A stretch of DNA of 64,000 nt from Cocos nucifera (Eukaryota > Streptophyta > Magnoliopsida > Arecales > Arecaceae). A program made the position numbers and the translations under genes. Under the pieces are notes generated by a model. It saw only the letters and a list, made by a program, of their open reading frames with translations. It made no database searches and had not been told where the DNA came from. Of this stretch, positions 1 to 11,160 are shown piece after piece; within the stretch, counting starts at the first letter, position 1; each line of letters starts with the position of its first letter. The stretch spans positions 1 to 64,000 of the forward strand of contig QRFJ01007189.1 of assembly GCA_006176705.1 (NCBI GenBank), given 5' to 3'.

Positions 1-64
1 GAAGCCCACTTGAGAAGATGGGACTTAGACTTGTAGCCAATTGGCTTTAGGACAAGTGGGAGAT
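1..64 (+). mobile_element. 3' tail and polypurine tract of copia element A0
   Basis: The last bases (about 52-64, ACAAGTGGGAGAT) are a purine-rich tract immediately before a TGTTAGATAT LTR start. That is the place and form of the plus-strand primer of an LTR retrotransposon. The coding part lies upstream of the window. The same tail, with the AGCCAATTGG motif, occurs in reverse next to A1's 3' LTR at 3736-3790. Confidence 0.75.
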
Positions 65-1392
65 TGTTAGATATATGTGCCCTAGAAGCCAGAATTGGCT
101 GACACTTGTAATACACTTCTAGGGGCAAAATTATAATTTTGACTAAAATCAATAAATGGGTTATTTTCTATCACATATGTGTATTTAGTGTCTGTGATAC
201 ATCCTTTGAGTTAATGGTAATGATAATTCATATTTTCAAGAGTTGAAAATTTAAGACATGAATAATCATTGTTAACTCATAAATTGCTTCCTGACCATAG
301 GATCATCACGAGGATGGTGATTGATCCAGAAGGTTGGTGTACAATCGCTTCTCTTTAGTAGATGAGTCTTAAGTCTATGGTGTGGAGACACCGGAGCGAG
401 AGTACAGGTACTCGTTAGAGAACGAGGGCACTGAGCGTGACCACCTCGAGTAGTCATTAGGGAGTCTACCTTCTCGTCAATGACTGACTCGATGCTGCAG
501 TAGTGTGTCTGGTTCTTTGACCTGAGATGCATCGGCAGTTCACCTTGAGGGTGTTATAGTTTGACTACACCATTACTCGGTCTCCTAGCCATATGGAACC
601 CTGAGGTGTATGTTGGCTATGACATGTTCATTGTAGGAACTGGATGGCATCAAGATGGAATCTATCTACCTCGGTGGTAGAGGAGCAGCCCTATGATAAT
701 CATGAGAATCAAGTCCAAGAAGCCCATGGCCATGGCAGAGTGAAATAATAGAAAGAGTTTCTATTTAGATTTTCACATTGGACTCGAATCGAATGATTAC
801 ATCATATGACAGAGACTAGGGTTTGACGAGTTCACCTAACCCTAATCTGATCGGGGCTCAAGATAGAAGAACTTAATCACACAGGTAGCTGCACCAAGAG
901 GTTCGCATTCAGCTCTGATGGGTTGCCACCATATACTGCTAGGTGTCACTGGTGGATTTTGGGAGCAATTAGAATGATTTAGATGATCGATCATTCTAGC
1001 TGTTCGAATCAGAAGAGTTCTGATCCATCGAAAGGAGTTTCGATGATGTCGATGATGATAGAGATCATGACATATCCCATTACCATACAGAACTGAACCT
1101 AACTGGGTCACACAAACAAGGGTTTGAATCTGGTGATCATCAATTGAACTGATCTAGTTCAATTGATCTGAATGAGATTCAATTAGGTTCAAGGAAATCG
1201 TGCTAGCACTCGATTGAACCTAACGTTCTTCTTTTGCTATCATAAATAAGTTGTCCTGTCTGAGCCAAAGGAGTTTGTGCTCAAATCAGAGGCCTTCATA
1301 TGGTCTGACTGGAGGTTGTCCAAGTTCAGAAAAGGTTGTCTTATTTTGTAAGACATTACCTGCCATTTTTGGTCACCTGCCATTTCTTGTTC

Positions 1393-1461
1393 TTTGACTT
1401 TGGTCAAAAGTCTACCTTTGACTGGTCAAATGTTGACCATTGACACTTTGACTTTTGACCA
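1393..1461 (+). promoter_or_regulatory. Cluster of eight W-box cores in the family A U3
   Basis: Eight TTGAC or GTCAA words occur in 69 bases, on both strands, about 300 bp upstream of the LTR TATA box. TTGAC(C/T) is the known WRKY binding core. Related clusters occur in the A3 LTR pieces (about 11060-11135 and 12970-13045) and more weakly at 2365-2395. The function is inferred from the motif only. Confidence 0.5.
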
Positions 1462-1570
1462 CATGTCATGCACCTATTGGAGAGCTGGTGGGGGCCTGTC
1501 CCCCTACCAGAACCTGGCAAGGAGAAGGGCGCACGCCACCCTAGGCGTGTGCCCAAGTTGGAGGCGCCTA

Positions 1571-1595
1571 GGAGTCCTTGTTGGACAAGGACTCC
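1571..1595 (+). other. U3 hairpin, GGAGTCCTTGT stem
   Basis: Perfect 11-base arms (GGAGTCCTTGT and ACAAGGACTCC) around a 3-base loop. It lies about 170-195 bp upstream of the LTR TATA box. Hairpins at the same LTR position but with different arm sequences occur at 10928-10951, 12788-12870 and 33865-33888. Confidence 0.6.
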
Positions 1596-1764
1596 ATCTC
1601 CTTTTTGGATTCCAATTAGAGTTCTTCTAAGAACCAACTTTGACTGGTCTTAGGCACCCTCTAAGGAGGAATCCAGGGGACTCTATTCCCACCAATCAGA
1701 TTTAGATCTGATTTCACAAAGGGTTGTGATTGGTTGGGAAGAAGAGGAGTTGGATCATAGTAGT

Positions 1765-1774
1765 CTATAAATAA
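1765..1774 (+). promoter_or_regulatory. TATA box of the family A LTR
   Basis: TATAAATAAG in an otherwise mixed sequence. The same box is kept on the minus strand in the A3 LTR pieces (around 10754-10766 and 12570-12590) and is degraded to TTTAAAAAG in A2 (about 33656). It is the likely start region of LTR transcription, inferred by position. Confidence 0.55.
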
Positions 1775-2332
1775 GACCCTGTGCCCAACTCAAAAAAGAG
1801 ATTATCAGAATTCTCCATGCCCCAAGGCTGCCTCTCCCCTCCCTCTCCATGCCAAAATCACCTTCTCCCTTGCTCTCCACATCCAAAAAGGAGTTTTGGA
1901 CCTTGGTTGGTGCGATTCAGATCAAAAGAAAGGCGATCAAAAAAAGAAGGCTGCACTGCTGCAAAAGACGACTGATCTTCAAAAGGAGTTTTGAAGATCC
2001 TCCAGATCAGATCCAGATCTGATTTTTTGTGATATAGAGAAGAGGATCTAGATCCAGCCTGAGTGGATACCGGTAGAGGCCAAGCGCTTGTGTGGCTAGA
2101 TCCAGAACCTTCCGCTGCAAACAGGATCATCAACAGAGTAATAGGATTACCCAAATCAGGTAAATTAAATTTTATTTAATTTATCTTTTAATTTTATTTT
2201 ATTAAAATAATAAGAATTAGATCTAAAATATATCAAGATCTGATTGGGATCAAGAGAAAAAATTTTGAAATATATCTCTTGATCTGATCAGATCTGAACG
2301 AATCTGGATCGGAAAATCAGGATTTCCCTTCA

Positions 2333-3735
2333 TATAACACATGGGCAAATGTCTAAGTGTTAAAGGTCAACGTTTAACCAAAGTCAAAAGACAAGAATTA
2401 GCAGGTGATGGAAAATGGTAGGTGTTATCTCAAAATTATCTCATAAATTAAGACAATCCTTTTCTGACCTGGACAAGCTCCAGTCAAACCAAGTAAAGGT
2501 ACCTGAGTGAGCACAAACACATTTGACTCAGTCAAGAAAACTTTTAATGATTGTAGAAGGAGAACATTAGGCTCAATCGTGTGCTAGCACGATTTTCTTG
2601 AACCTAATTGAATCTAATTCAAGTGAATTGAACTAGATCAGTTCAATTGATGATCACCAGATTCCAAACCCTTATTTGTGTGATCTAGTTAGGTTCAGTT
2701 CTATATGATAATGGGATATGTCATGATCTCTATCATTGATCATCATCGAAACTTCTTTCTATGGATCAAGAACTCTTCTGATTCAGATACAGCTAGAATG
2801 ATCGATCATCTAAATCATTCTAATTGCTCCCAAAATCCACCAGTGACACCTAGCAGTATATGGTGGCAACCCATCAGAGTTGAAAATGCGAACCTCTTGG
2901 TGCAGCTACCATGTGTGATTAAGTTCTTCTATCTTGAGCCTCCGATCAGATTAGGGTTAAGGTGAACTCGTCAAACCCTAGTCTTCTGTCATATGATGTA
3001 ATCATTCGATTCAAGTCTGATGTAAAAATCTAAATAGAAACTCTTTCTATTATTTCACTCTACCATGGCCATGGACTTCTGGACTTGATTCTCATGATCA
3101 TCATAGGGACTGCTCCTCTACCACCAAGGTAGATAGATTCCATCTTGATGCAATCCAGTTCCTACAATGAACATGCTATAGCCAACATACACCTCAGGGT
3201 TCCATATGGCTAGGAGATCGAGTAATGGTGTAGTCAAACTATAACACCCTCAAGGTGAACTGCCGATGCACCTCAGGTCAAAGAACCAGACACACCACTG
3301 CAGCATCGAGTCAGTCATCGATGAGAAGGTAGACTTCCTAATGACTACTCGAGGTGGTCACGCTCAGTGCCCTCGTTCTCTAACAAGTACTTGTACTCTC
3401 ACTCCGGTGTCTCCACACCGTAGACTCAAGACTCATCTACTAAAGAGAAGCGATTGTACACCAACCTTCCAGGATCAATCACCATCCTCGTGATGATCCT
3501 ATGGTCGGGAGCATTTTATGAGTTAATAATGATTATTCATGTCTTAAATTTTCAACTCTTGAAAATATGAATTATCATTACCATTAACTCAAGAGATGTA
3601 TCACAGACACTAAATACATATTATGGTAGAAAATAACTCATTTTATTATTTATAGTCAAAATTATAATTTTGCCCTTAGAAGTGTACAACAAGTGTTAGC
3701 CAATTCTAGCTTCTAGGGCACACATATCTAACAAA
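2333..3735 (-). mobile_element. Truncated 3' LTR of copia element A1
   Basis: This is the minus-strand equivalent of roughly the first 1.4 kb of the family A LTR. The outer end at 3735 is the standard terminus (CACATATCTAACA on the plus strand). At 2333 it stops mid-LTR, at the point equivalent to about 12970 in the A3 LTR, and abuts the end of the A0 LTR. The missing 1 kb is not in the window. With the A0 LTR it forms a 1.3-1.4-kb inverted repeat. Confidence 0.8.
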
Positions 3736-3752
3736 CCCCCACTTGACCAAAA
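3736..3752 (-). other. Polypurine tract of A1
   Basis: On the minus strand it reads TCAAGTGGGGGTT directly before the LTR start TGTTAGATATG. It marks the 3' end of the A1 internal region and fixes the element's direction as leftward. Confidence 0.7.
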
Positions 3753-3784
3753 GCCAATTGGCTACAATCTAAATCCCATCTTCT

Positions 3785-4350
3785 CAAGATGGACTTCGAT
3801 CTTCTGCTAGCCCAATGACTTTGTGAGTGGGTCTGCCATATTGTCTATGGAGTCGACTCTCTTGACCTCAGCGTAATCCTTCTCGAGGTAATCGCGGATG
3901 AGGTGGTATCGCCGCTTGATGTGCTTGGATTTCTAGTGAGACCTCGGCTCCTTAGCAAGGGCTATGGCATCATTGATGTCATAGTATAGAGCAATGACAT
4001 CTGATGGCATCACTCCGATCTCTATGGTAAATTTTTTGTACCAGAATGCCTCTTTGCAGCTTCTGACGCAGCGATGTATTCTACTTTCATGGTGGAATCT
4101 GCTATCACTGTCTGCTTGAAACTCTTTCAACTGACAGCTCCACCATTGCACACAAACAGACTCCCAGATGTCGACTTTCGATCATCTACATCGGACATAA
4201 AATTCGAGTCTGTATACCCCTGGACTTGGAGTTCTCCATTACCAAAGACCAACAACATATCCTTAGTTCTTCTCAAGTACTTAAGGATACATTTCACAGA
4301 AGTCCAGTGTTCTTCACCTGGATTTCGACTGATATCTGCTCGTGACACTC
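3785..4350 (-). pseudogene. Copia RNase H domain of A1 (broken)
   Basis: The minus-strand frames carry copia RNase H signatures. From N to C there is a stretch ending ILKYLRRTKD, then GYTDSNF and DRKSTSGSLF (the usual D-A-D-W/Y and STSG region), then an ALYYDINDAIAL-like CD-N-A segment, then HIKRRYHLIRDY and ADPLTK near the C-terminus. Several frameshifts and stops interrupt it (for example before 3933 and near 4127). In an intact element this domain removes the RNA template during reverse transcription in cytoplasmic particles. It is not functional here. Confidence 0.8.
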
Positions 4351-5400
4351 ACAGCATGGGCTATATCAGGTCGTGTACATAACATGGCATACATGAGGCT
4401 CCCTATTACTGAAGCATAAGGGATCTTGCTCATGCATTCTATTTTCTCAGATGTGCTAGGGCACATCTTCTTGAAAAGATTAATGCCATGTCTGAAGGGT
4501 ACCAAACCCCTCTTAGAGTTTTTCATGCTAAATCTCTTTAGCACTTCCTCTATGTACATCTTCTGTGAAAGTTCTAGCATCCTATTCAGTCTATCTCTAT
4601 AGATCTTAATTCCTAGAATATAGGATGCTTCTCCTAGATCTTTCATGAAGAATTCTTTGGATAACCACATTTTAACTGTGGTCAATATGAAAATATCATT
4701 CCCAATATGGAGGATATCATTCATGTACAATACGAAGAAGACAACAACGCTCGCACTGATCTTTTTGAAGATACATATAGGATGCTTCTCCTAGGATCTT
4801 TCATGGAAGAATTCCTTGGACAACCACATTTTGACTGTGGTCAATATGGAAATATCATTCCCAATATGGAGGATATCATTCATGTACAATACGAAGAAGA
4901 CAACAACGCTCACACTGATCTTTTTGAAGATACATAGTTTCTCCTTATTTTTGATGAAATCAAATAATTTGATCACATCATTAAAATGAGTATTCCAGCT
5001 TCGAGATGCTTGCTTAAGTCCATATATAGACCTTTGCAGCTTGCATACCTTGTGATCAGTATCACTGGATGTGAAACCTAGCGGCTATTCCATATAGATA
5101 TCTTCCTCAAGGTATCCATTTAAGAAAACCATTTTTACATCCATTTGCCATATTTCATAATCAAAATAGACTGCAATAGCAAGCAATGTGCGGATGAATT
5201 TTAGCATAGCTACTGGTGAAAAGGTATCCTGATAGTCAATGCCTTCATGTTGACTATACCTTTTTGCCACTAATTTAGCTTTGAATATCTCCACATTCTC
5301 ATCTACACCAATCTTTCTCTTATAGATCCATTTATACCCAATAGGTACTATACCTTCTTGTGGATCTACCAAGGTCTAGACTTAGTTTGAGTGCATCAAG
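4351..5400 (-). pseudogene. Copia reverse transcriptase of A1 (broken, with internal duplication)
   Basis: It reads leftwards. The N-terminal part is at 5372-5085 with GYKWIYKRKIG, KAKLVAKRYSQ, GIDYQDTFSPVA and WQMDVKMVFLNG, all classic copia RT blocks. The catalytic YVDD box has become YMND, in both copies of a 157-159-bp internal duplication (4622-4937). The C-terminal part has SKIPYASVIGSLMYAMLCTR and PDIAHAV. Frameshifts separate the pieces at about 5085, 4976 and 4730. It is an inactive relic, well recognisable by family. Confidence 0.85.
4622..4937. repeat. Two-copy tandem duplication inside the A1 RT gene
   Basis: Copy 1 (4622-4778) and copy 2 (4779-4937) both begin AGGATGCTTCTCCTAG and end with GAAGATACATA plus one base. 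They differ by about six substitutions and two inserted G residues. The related element A2 has only one copy of this segment (about 36276-36430), so the duplication arose in A1 after the two elements separated. Confidence 0.85.
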
Positions 5401-5689
5401 TCAATTTCTGACTTCATTTCTCGAAGTCAATATCCGATGTTGCCTCGTCATAGGTTTTGGGATCATCACCATGAACCCCTTACCTACGAGAAATATTTTC
5501 CCTATTTTTTCTGAAATAGTACCTAAGTACCTCTCATGGGGATGAGAAATCCTTTCGAATCTATGAGGTGGAGGAGGTAGTGATTGTATTGGCTCAACTT
5601 GATTTAGTTCTATTTGGTCCTTAGCTCATTGCTCTTGTGAGACTTTCTCCTCAAGCTTGATTGGCTTTCCAATGTCGCTATCTTGAATA

Positions 5690-6355
5690 AACTATTTTTC
5701 AAGAAAGATGGCATATCGAATCACAATCACATTGTGATCTTCTGGAATATAGAATAATATCCTAATGACTCTTTAGGATATCCAATAAATCGAGCTCTAA
5801 AGGATCTAAAGTCTAACTTATCCATTTGTTGTCTTTTGACATGAGCCGGACAATCCCAAATTTTGAGATGACTCAAACTTGATTTCTTACCATGCCATAT
5901 CTCATACGGTGTGGTAGGAACGATTTTAGAAGGAACCCTATTCAGTAAGTATATTGCAGTTAACAAACTGTGTCCCTAAAAAAAATCAAAAAGATTTGTG
6001 AAGCTCATCATGGATCGGACCATATCTAATAGGGTTCGGTTCCTCCATTCTGAAATCCTATTGAGTTGAGGTGTTTCAGGTGGAGTCCATTGAGAGACTA
6101 TGCCATTTTTCTTGAGATAGTCCAGGAATTCTCAACTAAGATATTCACTTCCTCGATCTAATCGAAGAATCTTAATGAATTTTTTAGTTTGCTTTGCTAC
6201 TTCATGTCTGAATTTTTTGAACTTTTCAAAAGCTTCACACTTGTGTATCATAAGATACACATACCCATACTGAGATAAATCATCGGTAAAGGTTATGAAG
6301 TAGACAAAGTTGCCTCTAGCCAGCACATCAAATGGGCTGCACACATCAGTATGTA
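5690..6355 (-). pseudogene. Copia integrase core of A1 (broken)
   Basis: The core starts near 6344 with a segment containing FVYFITFTDDLSQYGYVYLM (first catalytic Asp region) and LRLDRGSEYLS (second Asp region, normally DRGGEYLS). After a disrupted stretch, 5966-5727 carries LLNRVPSKIVPTTPYEIW and a C-terminal FIGYPKES block. Integrase joins the cDNA to host DNA. Here in-frame stops and frameshifts separate the parts. The stretch 5400-5690 is the degenerate integrase-RT linker. Confidence 0.8.
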
Positions 6356-6990
6356 CTAGGGAAAGAAGATTGTGGCCCTTTCCCCATGTCCTACGAAAGA
6401 GAGCTTAGTCATTTTGCCATGAAGACAAGATTCATAAATTGGATATGACTCCAAAGTCAACGGACTGAATAGCCCAATTTTCTTCAATTTGTTAATCCTA
6501 TCTTCTGCTATATGACCTAGTCTTAGGTGCCATAGATACCTATCATTTGGACTATCCCTAGGTCGTTTGGCATTCACGTTTTGCTCGATAGTTAGAATAG
6601 GTACATCAATATGTAGCTGATAAAGACCATTAATAAGGAAACCATTTGCAATTTTATTTCTTTCATAAAGAATGTTACAATGGTCCTTAAAGAAGGTAAT
6701 CACATAGCCTTCTTAGTGCTAAGCATGAAACAGAAATCAAATTCCTGCTAGCTGCAGGCACATAATAACAGTCTTTCAAAACTAAGTCTAAACCAGATGG
6801 TAATCGAAGAGGGTATGTTCCCACGGCTACTGCAGCAACTCTTGCTCCATTACCGATGCGTAGGATCATGTCTCCATCCCTCAAGCCTCCTGCTATCCTC
6901 AAGACCCTGCATGGAAGTGCACAGATGAGCACTAGAACCAGAGTCAAGCACCCAATTGGATGCAGAAGAAATCGTAAGGTTAGACTCAAT
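6356..6990 (-). pseudogene. Copia protease and gag-pre-integrase of A1 (broken)
   Basis: The protease signature NWVLDSGSSAHLC (catalytic D-S-G) lies at about 6940-6990, in frame with the end of gag. It is followed by LPSGLDLVLKDCYYVP and NLISVSCLA, usual copia protease blocks. The gag-pre-integrase zinc-binding region follows with YLWHLRLGHIAEDRI and ESCLHGKM (HHCC-type; the first Cys of the usual C-x2-C reads as Tyr-Glu-Ser-Cys). Frames change near 6850 and 6690. Confidence 0.78.
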
Positions 6991-7837
6991 AACGAGCATA
7001 CCTCCAGAAGGACCTTCCTTCTTGTTCTTCAGGGTGGCCAGGTAAGTAGGGCAGTTCCGCTTCCAATGGCCATCACTGTTGCAATGGAAATACTTTCCTT
7101 TGACATCGGCCTTTTTCTTCGGCTCTGCCTTCTTCTTCTTTGTTCCTTCCACCTTCTGCTTTTTCACAGACTTCTTTTTCTTTCCATAAGACTTTCTTTT
7201 GGAAGAAGTCCATTCCATAGCAAGAACTGAGCCTTTAGAACCTTTCATAGAAAGCTCAGCGGTAACCAGCATATTCATTAATTCGGCCAAGGAATTTTGA
7301 AGTTTATGCATGTGGTAATTCATGATGAATTGCCCATATGCATCAGTCAAGGATTGCAGAATAATATCGTTCTGCAGGTCCAAGTCTAACTTCACACCGA
7401 GCTTCTCAAGCTCTTCCATGTCCTTGATCATTGTCAGACAGTGATCTTGGACTGACTGCCCATCATGCATCTTAGCCTTAAAAAGTCATTTCATGACTTG
7501 ATATTTGGCTGCGTGACTCTGTTCACCAAACATCTCCTGTAGGTGAGCCAACATTTGGTGAGCAGTCCCGATATCTTCATGTTGGCGCTGGAGCTCATCA
7601 GACATCGAGCCCAACATGTAATATCTGGCCTTATTATCTTCGTCTCCATTTTTTAGAGACGCTCTCTGTTCAGTGGATGGACGGGGCTGGTAAGGTGGGA
7701 GGGTCCTGGTCCAAATACATGGGTTAACTTCTCGAAACCCAAAATAATTTTTGTAGTTCCTGAGCCAATCTTTATAATTGGGTTCCGGTCAGTCTGTGTG
7801 TGTCCAGGATACGTGCTAATGGGTTGGACGCAGACAT
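6960..7837 (-). pseudogene. Copia gag of A1 (broken)
   Basis: The likely start is the ATG at 7837, reading MSASNPLARILDTHRL, 7 bases after a CAG that could be a splice acceptor. One or two frameshifts and stops follow (around 7490-7780). The central part (7470 leftward) has LKNSLAELMN-type helical gag sequence, then a Lys-rich stretch and a zinc knuckle KYFHCNSDGHWKRNC. The first Cys of the usual C-x2-C-x4-H-x4-C is Tyr, as in A2. Gag forms the virus-like particle. I suspect the Angela-like branch of copia, from memory and unverified. Confidence 0.78.
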
Positions 7838-9670
7838 ATTTTTCTGTAGAGAGTCAAAGATTCTAGTTAGATACTATAATTATGACTTGACCAATTTATT
7901 TAGAGATTTTATTTTTAAATAAATTAGCTCCCACTATTTTCTTGGATCCCTACACTCCCTCTGTAGAGATGCAAAAATCTCCATGATTAATGATTTTCTA
8001 GTGGTGGTGCGGTCTCACCAACTGACTCATCACCTCACCTAACAGTTATTGGTGATGGGTTAGCCAATGAGTGAACAACTCTTGTTCAATGATTCTCTAA
8101 TCATGGTGCACCCAAACTTGGTCTCTAATTCATGAATCTCACCATATCCAAAATATTGATCCACTCCTTAGTTAAGTCAGACCCACCATTTGCATAGACT
8201 GGGTTCCTAATTGAGTCTCTCACCGTATCCAAAATATTGAGCCCAACTCATCCTCCAGCCCATAGCATCAATGCTCTAATAGACATGGTTGCATCTTTTC
8301 GGTGCATGAGCCACTGTATCATCGAGAACAATCAACCCCGAAAAGGGCCCGCACATCTACAATGGTGGAAACCTAGACTTAATCTTTTCTTAGGGGAATT
8401 GATTCAGGTCTCATTAAACTAGACTTGTCATAGTCATAACAATTATGACTAACCTAGTGGCATGGGTTAGCTCGGATTATTGACCACCTCAGATCAAAAT
8501 TGTGTCAACAGATATGGCCAGGTAAGTGAGATCGGTGGAAGGAAATGCCATTAACTCGTACAAGAATGCATTCAGGTCGAGTAGCTTCCAATTAAAAACC
8601 AGCCGATCGTATGTGCAAACTTACCTCTAGACACAATTGTTGAGTCAGAACCAATTGGGTTACCTACAATCCAGACTTAACCTCTGAAGCCTAATTAGGT
8701 TTCTTGATCGTACTCGATCTTGACCCAGACTTAATCCTATTAGGCTGTCAATTTAAGCATTGTTGATCCCATCTAACCAACTCTTGATTCGGTTTGATCA
8801 ACCGCTTAGACCTAATTGAGCTACCCAAGCCCGAACCCAGTATTATGAATATGTCTTAGATCTGAAATTCTCATTTTAGAACTAATTAATATTTCATAAT
8901 CTTAATTTTTAATTAATTAGGGTTCATAAACAAAATATGCACAATAAATCCTAGGGTTTAGGACTAGGATTTTGCAGAAAGTAGTTTTGTGGTTTCTGAT
9001 AAGGACGAACGGCAGCACCCCTACACATCATAGAACACCCCTCGAATGGGAAGAGAGGGCCTTTAAACCCTTCTTATTCTTTGACCGGACGGCCAAGAGG
9101 AATGCCTTAATCAGGAACATGCAATACTTCAAAATAGTTTTAGATCTATATCATATATCTCATATACAAATTAGATCTAATCATGGCATATTTTGCATAC
9201 ATCTCATGTATTGAATCATGCATGTTTTCAGATCTAAATTATCTCATAATAATCTAAAAAGTTAGATTTAAAGTGATCTAATCAAAATAAATTCTAATCT
9301 AGATAATTATGTAGAACTATTCTACAACTAGTCTAGACATGCATCAATCATATCTCATATGATATTTAAAATTAAATAATTTTTATTTGCTATTTTTTAG
9401 ATGTTATTATAACCATTATAATATCAAAAAATAGTAAATAAATCAATCTAAAATATTATTTAATCAGATTAAATCAAAAATATGCAAGACTACTCTATAG
9501 AACTATTCTATTTTAGAACTAGTCATGCATATTTTCTAATCTTAGATCCAAATCATTTAATTTTAATTTTTTTTAATTTTAGATCTAATCACATCTCATG
9601 TGACATCTAAAATTACTTATTTTCTAATTAAAATAAAATTAAAATTAGATCTAAATACTTTATAACCTAA
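7838..9670 (-). mobile_element. Untranslated leader of A1, with possible intron
   Basis: This 1.8-kb non-coding leader lies between PBS and gag. It shares a block with the family B leaders (about 8515-8590, sense GAGTTAATGGCAT...CTCACTTACCTGGCC). A donor-like AG/GTAAGTTTG is at 8625/8624 and an acceptor-like CTCTCTACAG ends at 7844, 7 bases before the gag ATG. That gives a candidate intron of about 781 bp. The 8880-9660 part is AT-rich and carries no frame worth calling. Confidence 0.6.
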
Positions 9671-9682
9671 GCTCTGATACTA
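9671..9682 (-). other. Primer binding site of A1
   Basis: On the minus strand TAGTATCAGAGC, one base from the plant copia PBS TGGTATCAGAGC (initiator tRNA-Met). It sits two bases inside the LTR end. Confidence 0.75.
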
Positions 9683-9684
9683 GT

Positions 9685-10199
9685 TGAAGAAAAATCCTGA
9701 TTTTTTGGACCAGGTTTGTTCAGATCTGATCAGATCAAGAGATATATTTCAAAGTTTTTTCTCTTTGATCCAGATCAAATCAAAGTTGTTTCAAATCTAA
9801 TTATTATTATTTTAGAAATTAAAATAAAATTAGATAAATTAAATCAAATTTAATTTATCTTAAAGTGGGTAATCCTATTATCCGTTGATGATCCTGTAAG
9901 CAGTGGAAGGTTCTGGATCAAGCCATGCAAGTGCCTAGCCTCTATCAGTATCCCCTTGAGCTGGATCTAGGGATCCTCTTCTTTTCTATCACATCTCCAA
10001 AAATCAGATCTGGATCTGATCTGGAGGATCTTCAAAAATCCTTTTGAAGATCAGCAGTCGTCCTTTACAGCAGCGCAGCCTTCTAGCTTTCACTCGCCTT
10101 TCTCTTGTCTAGATTGCACCAACCAAGGTCCAAAATCCTTTTGGACATGGAGAGGAGAGGGAGAAGATGCTTTGGTGTGAAGGAGGAGAGGAGAAAATG
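9685..10199 (-). mobile_element. 5' LTR fragment of A1 (U5 end only)
   Basis: This is the U5 and R end of a family A LTR, starting TGAAGAAAAATCCTG on the plus strand. It stops after about 515 bp, where a second LTR end (TGAAGGAAAATCCTG) begins at 10200. The remaining 1.8 kb of this LTR is not found to the right of A3 within the window. Confidence 0.75.
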
Positions 10200-11160
10200 A
10201 AGGAAAATCCTGATTTTCCGGTCCAGGTTCGTCCAGATCTGATCAGATCAAGAGATATATTTCAAAAATTTTTCTCTTGATCCTAATCAGATCTTAATAT
10301 ATTTCAGATCTGATTCTTATTATTTTAATAAATAAAATAAAATAAGATAAATTAAATCAAATTTAATTTACCTGATTTGGGTAATCCTATTACCCTGTAG
10401 ATGATCCTGATTGCAGCGGAAGGTTCTGGATCTAGCCACGCAAGCGCCTGGCCTCTACCGATATCCACTCGAGTTGGATCTGGAGATCCTCTTCTTCTCT
10501 ATCACGTCTCCAAAAATCAAATCTGGATCTGATTGGAGGATCTTCAAAACTCCTTTTGAAGATCAGCAGTTGTCCTTTGCAGCATCAGCCTTCTTCTTTT
10601 GATCGCCTTTCTTTTGATCTGGAACACCAACCAAAATCCAAAACTCTTTTGGACTGGAGAGGAGAAGGAGGAGAAGTTTAGGCATGGAGGAAGAGGAGAG
10701 AAGAGCCTTGGGGCGTGGGAAATCTCTATTCTTTTTTGGGTTGGGCGCAGGGTCCTTATTTATAACCTCTTGTGATCCAACTCCTCTTATTCTCAACCAA
10801 TCACAACCTTTGTGAAATCAGATCTAAATTATTGGTTGAATAGAGTCCCCTGGATTCCTCTTAGAGGGTGCCTAAGACCAGTCAAACTGGATTCTTATAG
10901 AACTCTGATTGGAATCAAAAGGGAGGTGGAGTCCTTTCCAACAAGGACTCCAAGGCGCCTCCATACTTGGGCGCACGCCTAGGGTGGCGTGTGCCCTCCT
11001 CCTTGCCAGGTTCTGGCAGGGGGACAGGCCCCCACCAGTTTCCAATAGGTGCTTGACAATTGGACAAAAGTCAAAGTATCTAGGGTCAACATTTGACCAG
11101 TCAAAGGTCAACTTTTGACCAAAGTCAATATGACCAAAAATGGCAGGTCATGTCTTATAA
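10200..11160 (-). mobile_element. 3' LTR fragment of deleted element A3
   Basis: Matches the family A LTR from its U5 end through the TATA box (minus, about 10754-10766), the hairpin 10928-10951 and the W-box-like cluster near 11060-11135. It breaks at about 11155 into leader sequence. The first 1.3 kb of U3, the polypurine tract and the whole coding region are missing, so one deletion probably joined LTR to leader. Confidence 0.7.

Larger units (their letters stand above)
65..2332 (+). mobile_element. Complete LTR, family A (3' LTR of A0)
   Basis: About 2.27 kb, starting TGTTAGATATATG and ending GGATTTCCCTTCA. The polypurine tract lies directly upstream and no PBS follows, so this is a 3' LTR. 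It matches the minus-strand family A LTRs at 2333-3735, 10200-11160, 11960-14367 and 33114-35378. It holds a U3 part with a W-box cluster and a hairpin, a TATA box near 1765, and an R/U5 part rich in AGATCTGAT-like words. It abuts a truncated, opposite-strand copy of the same LTR, so A0 probably inserted into the A1 LTR. The other half of that LTR and the target duplication would lie left of the window. Confidence 0.85.

Noticed and set aside
272..1111. Minus-strand frames at 272-532 and 842-1111, and their plus-strand twins at 2705-2965 and 3266-3493
   Set aside because: They are the same LTR sequence read on opposite strands in two inverted copies, with no domain. LTRs of this family are non-coding.
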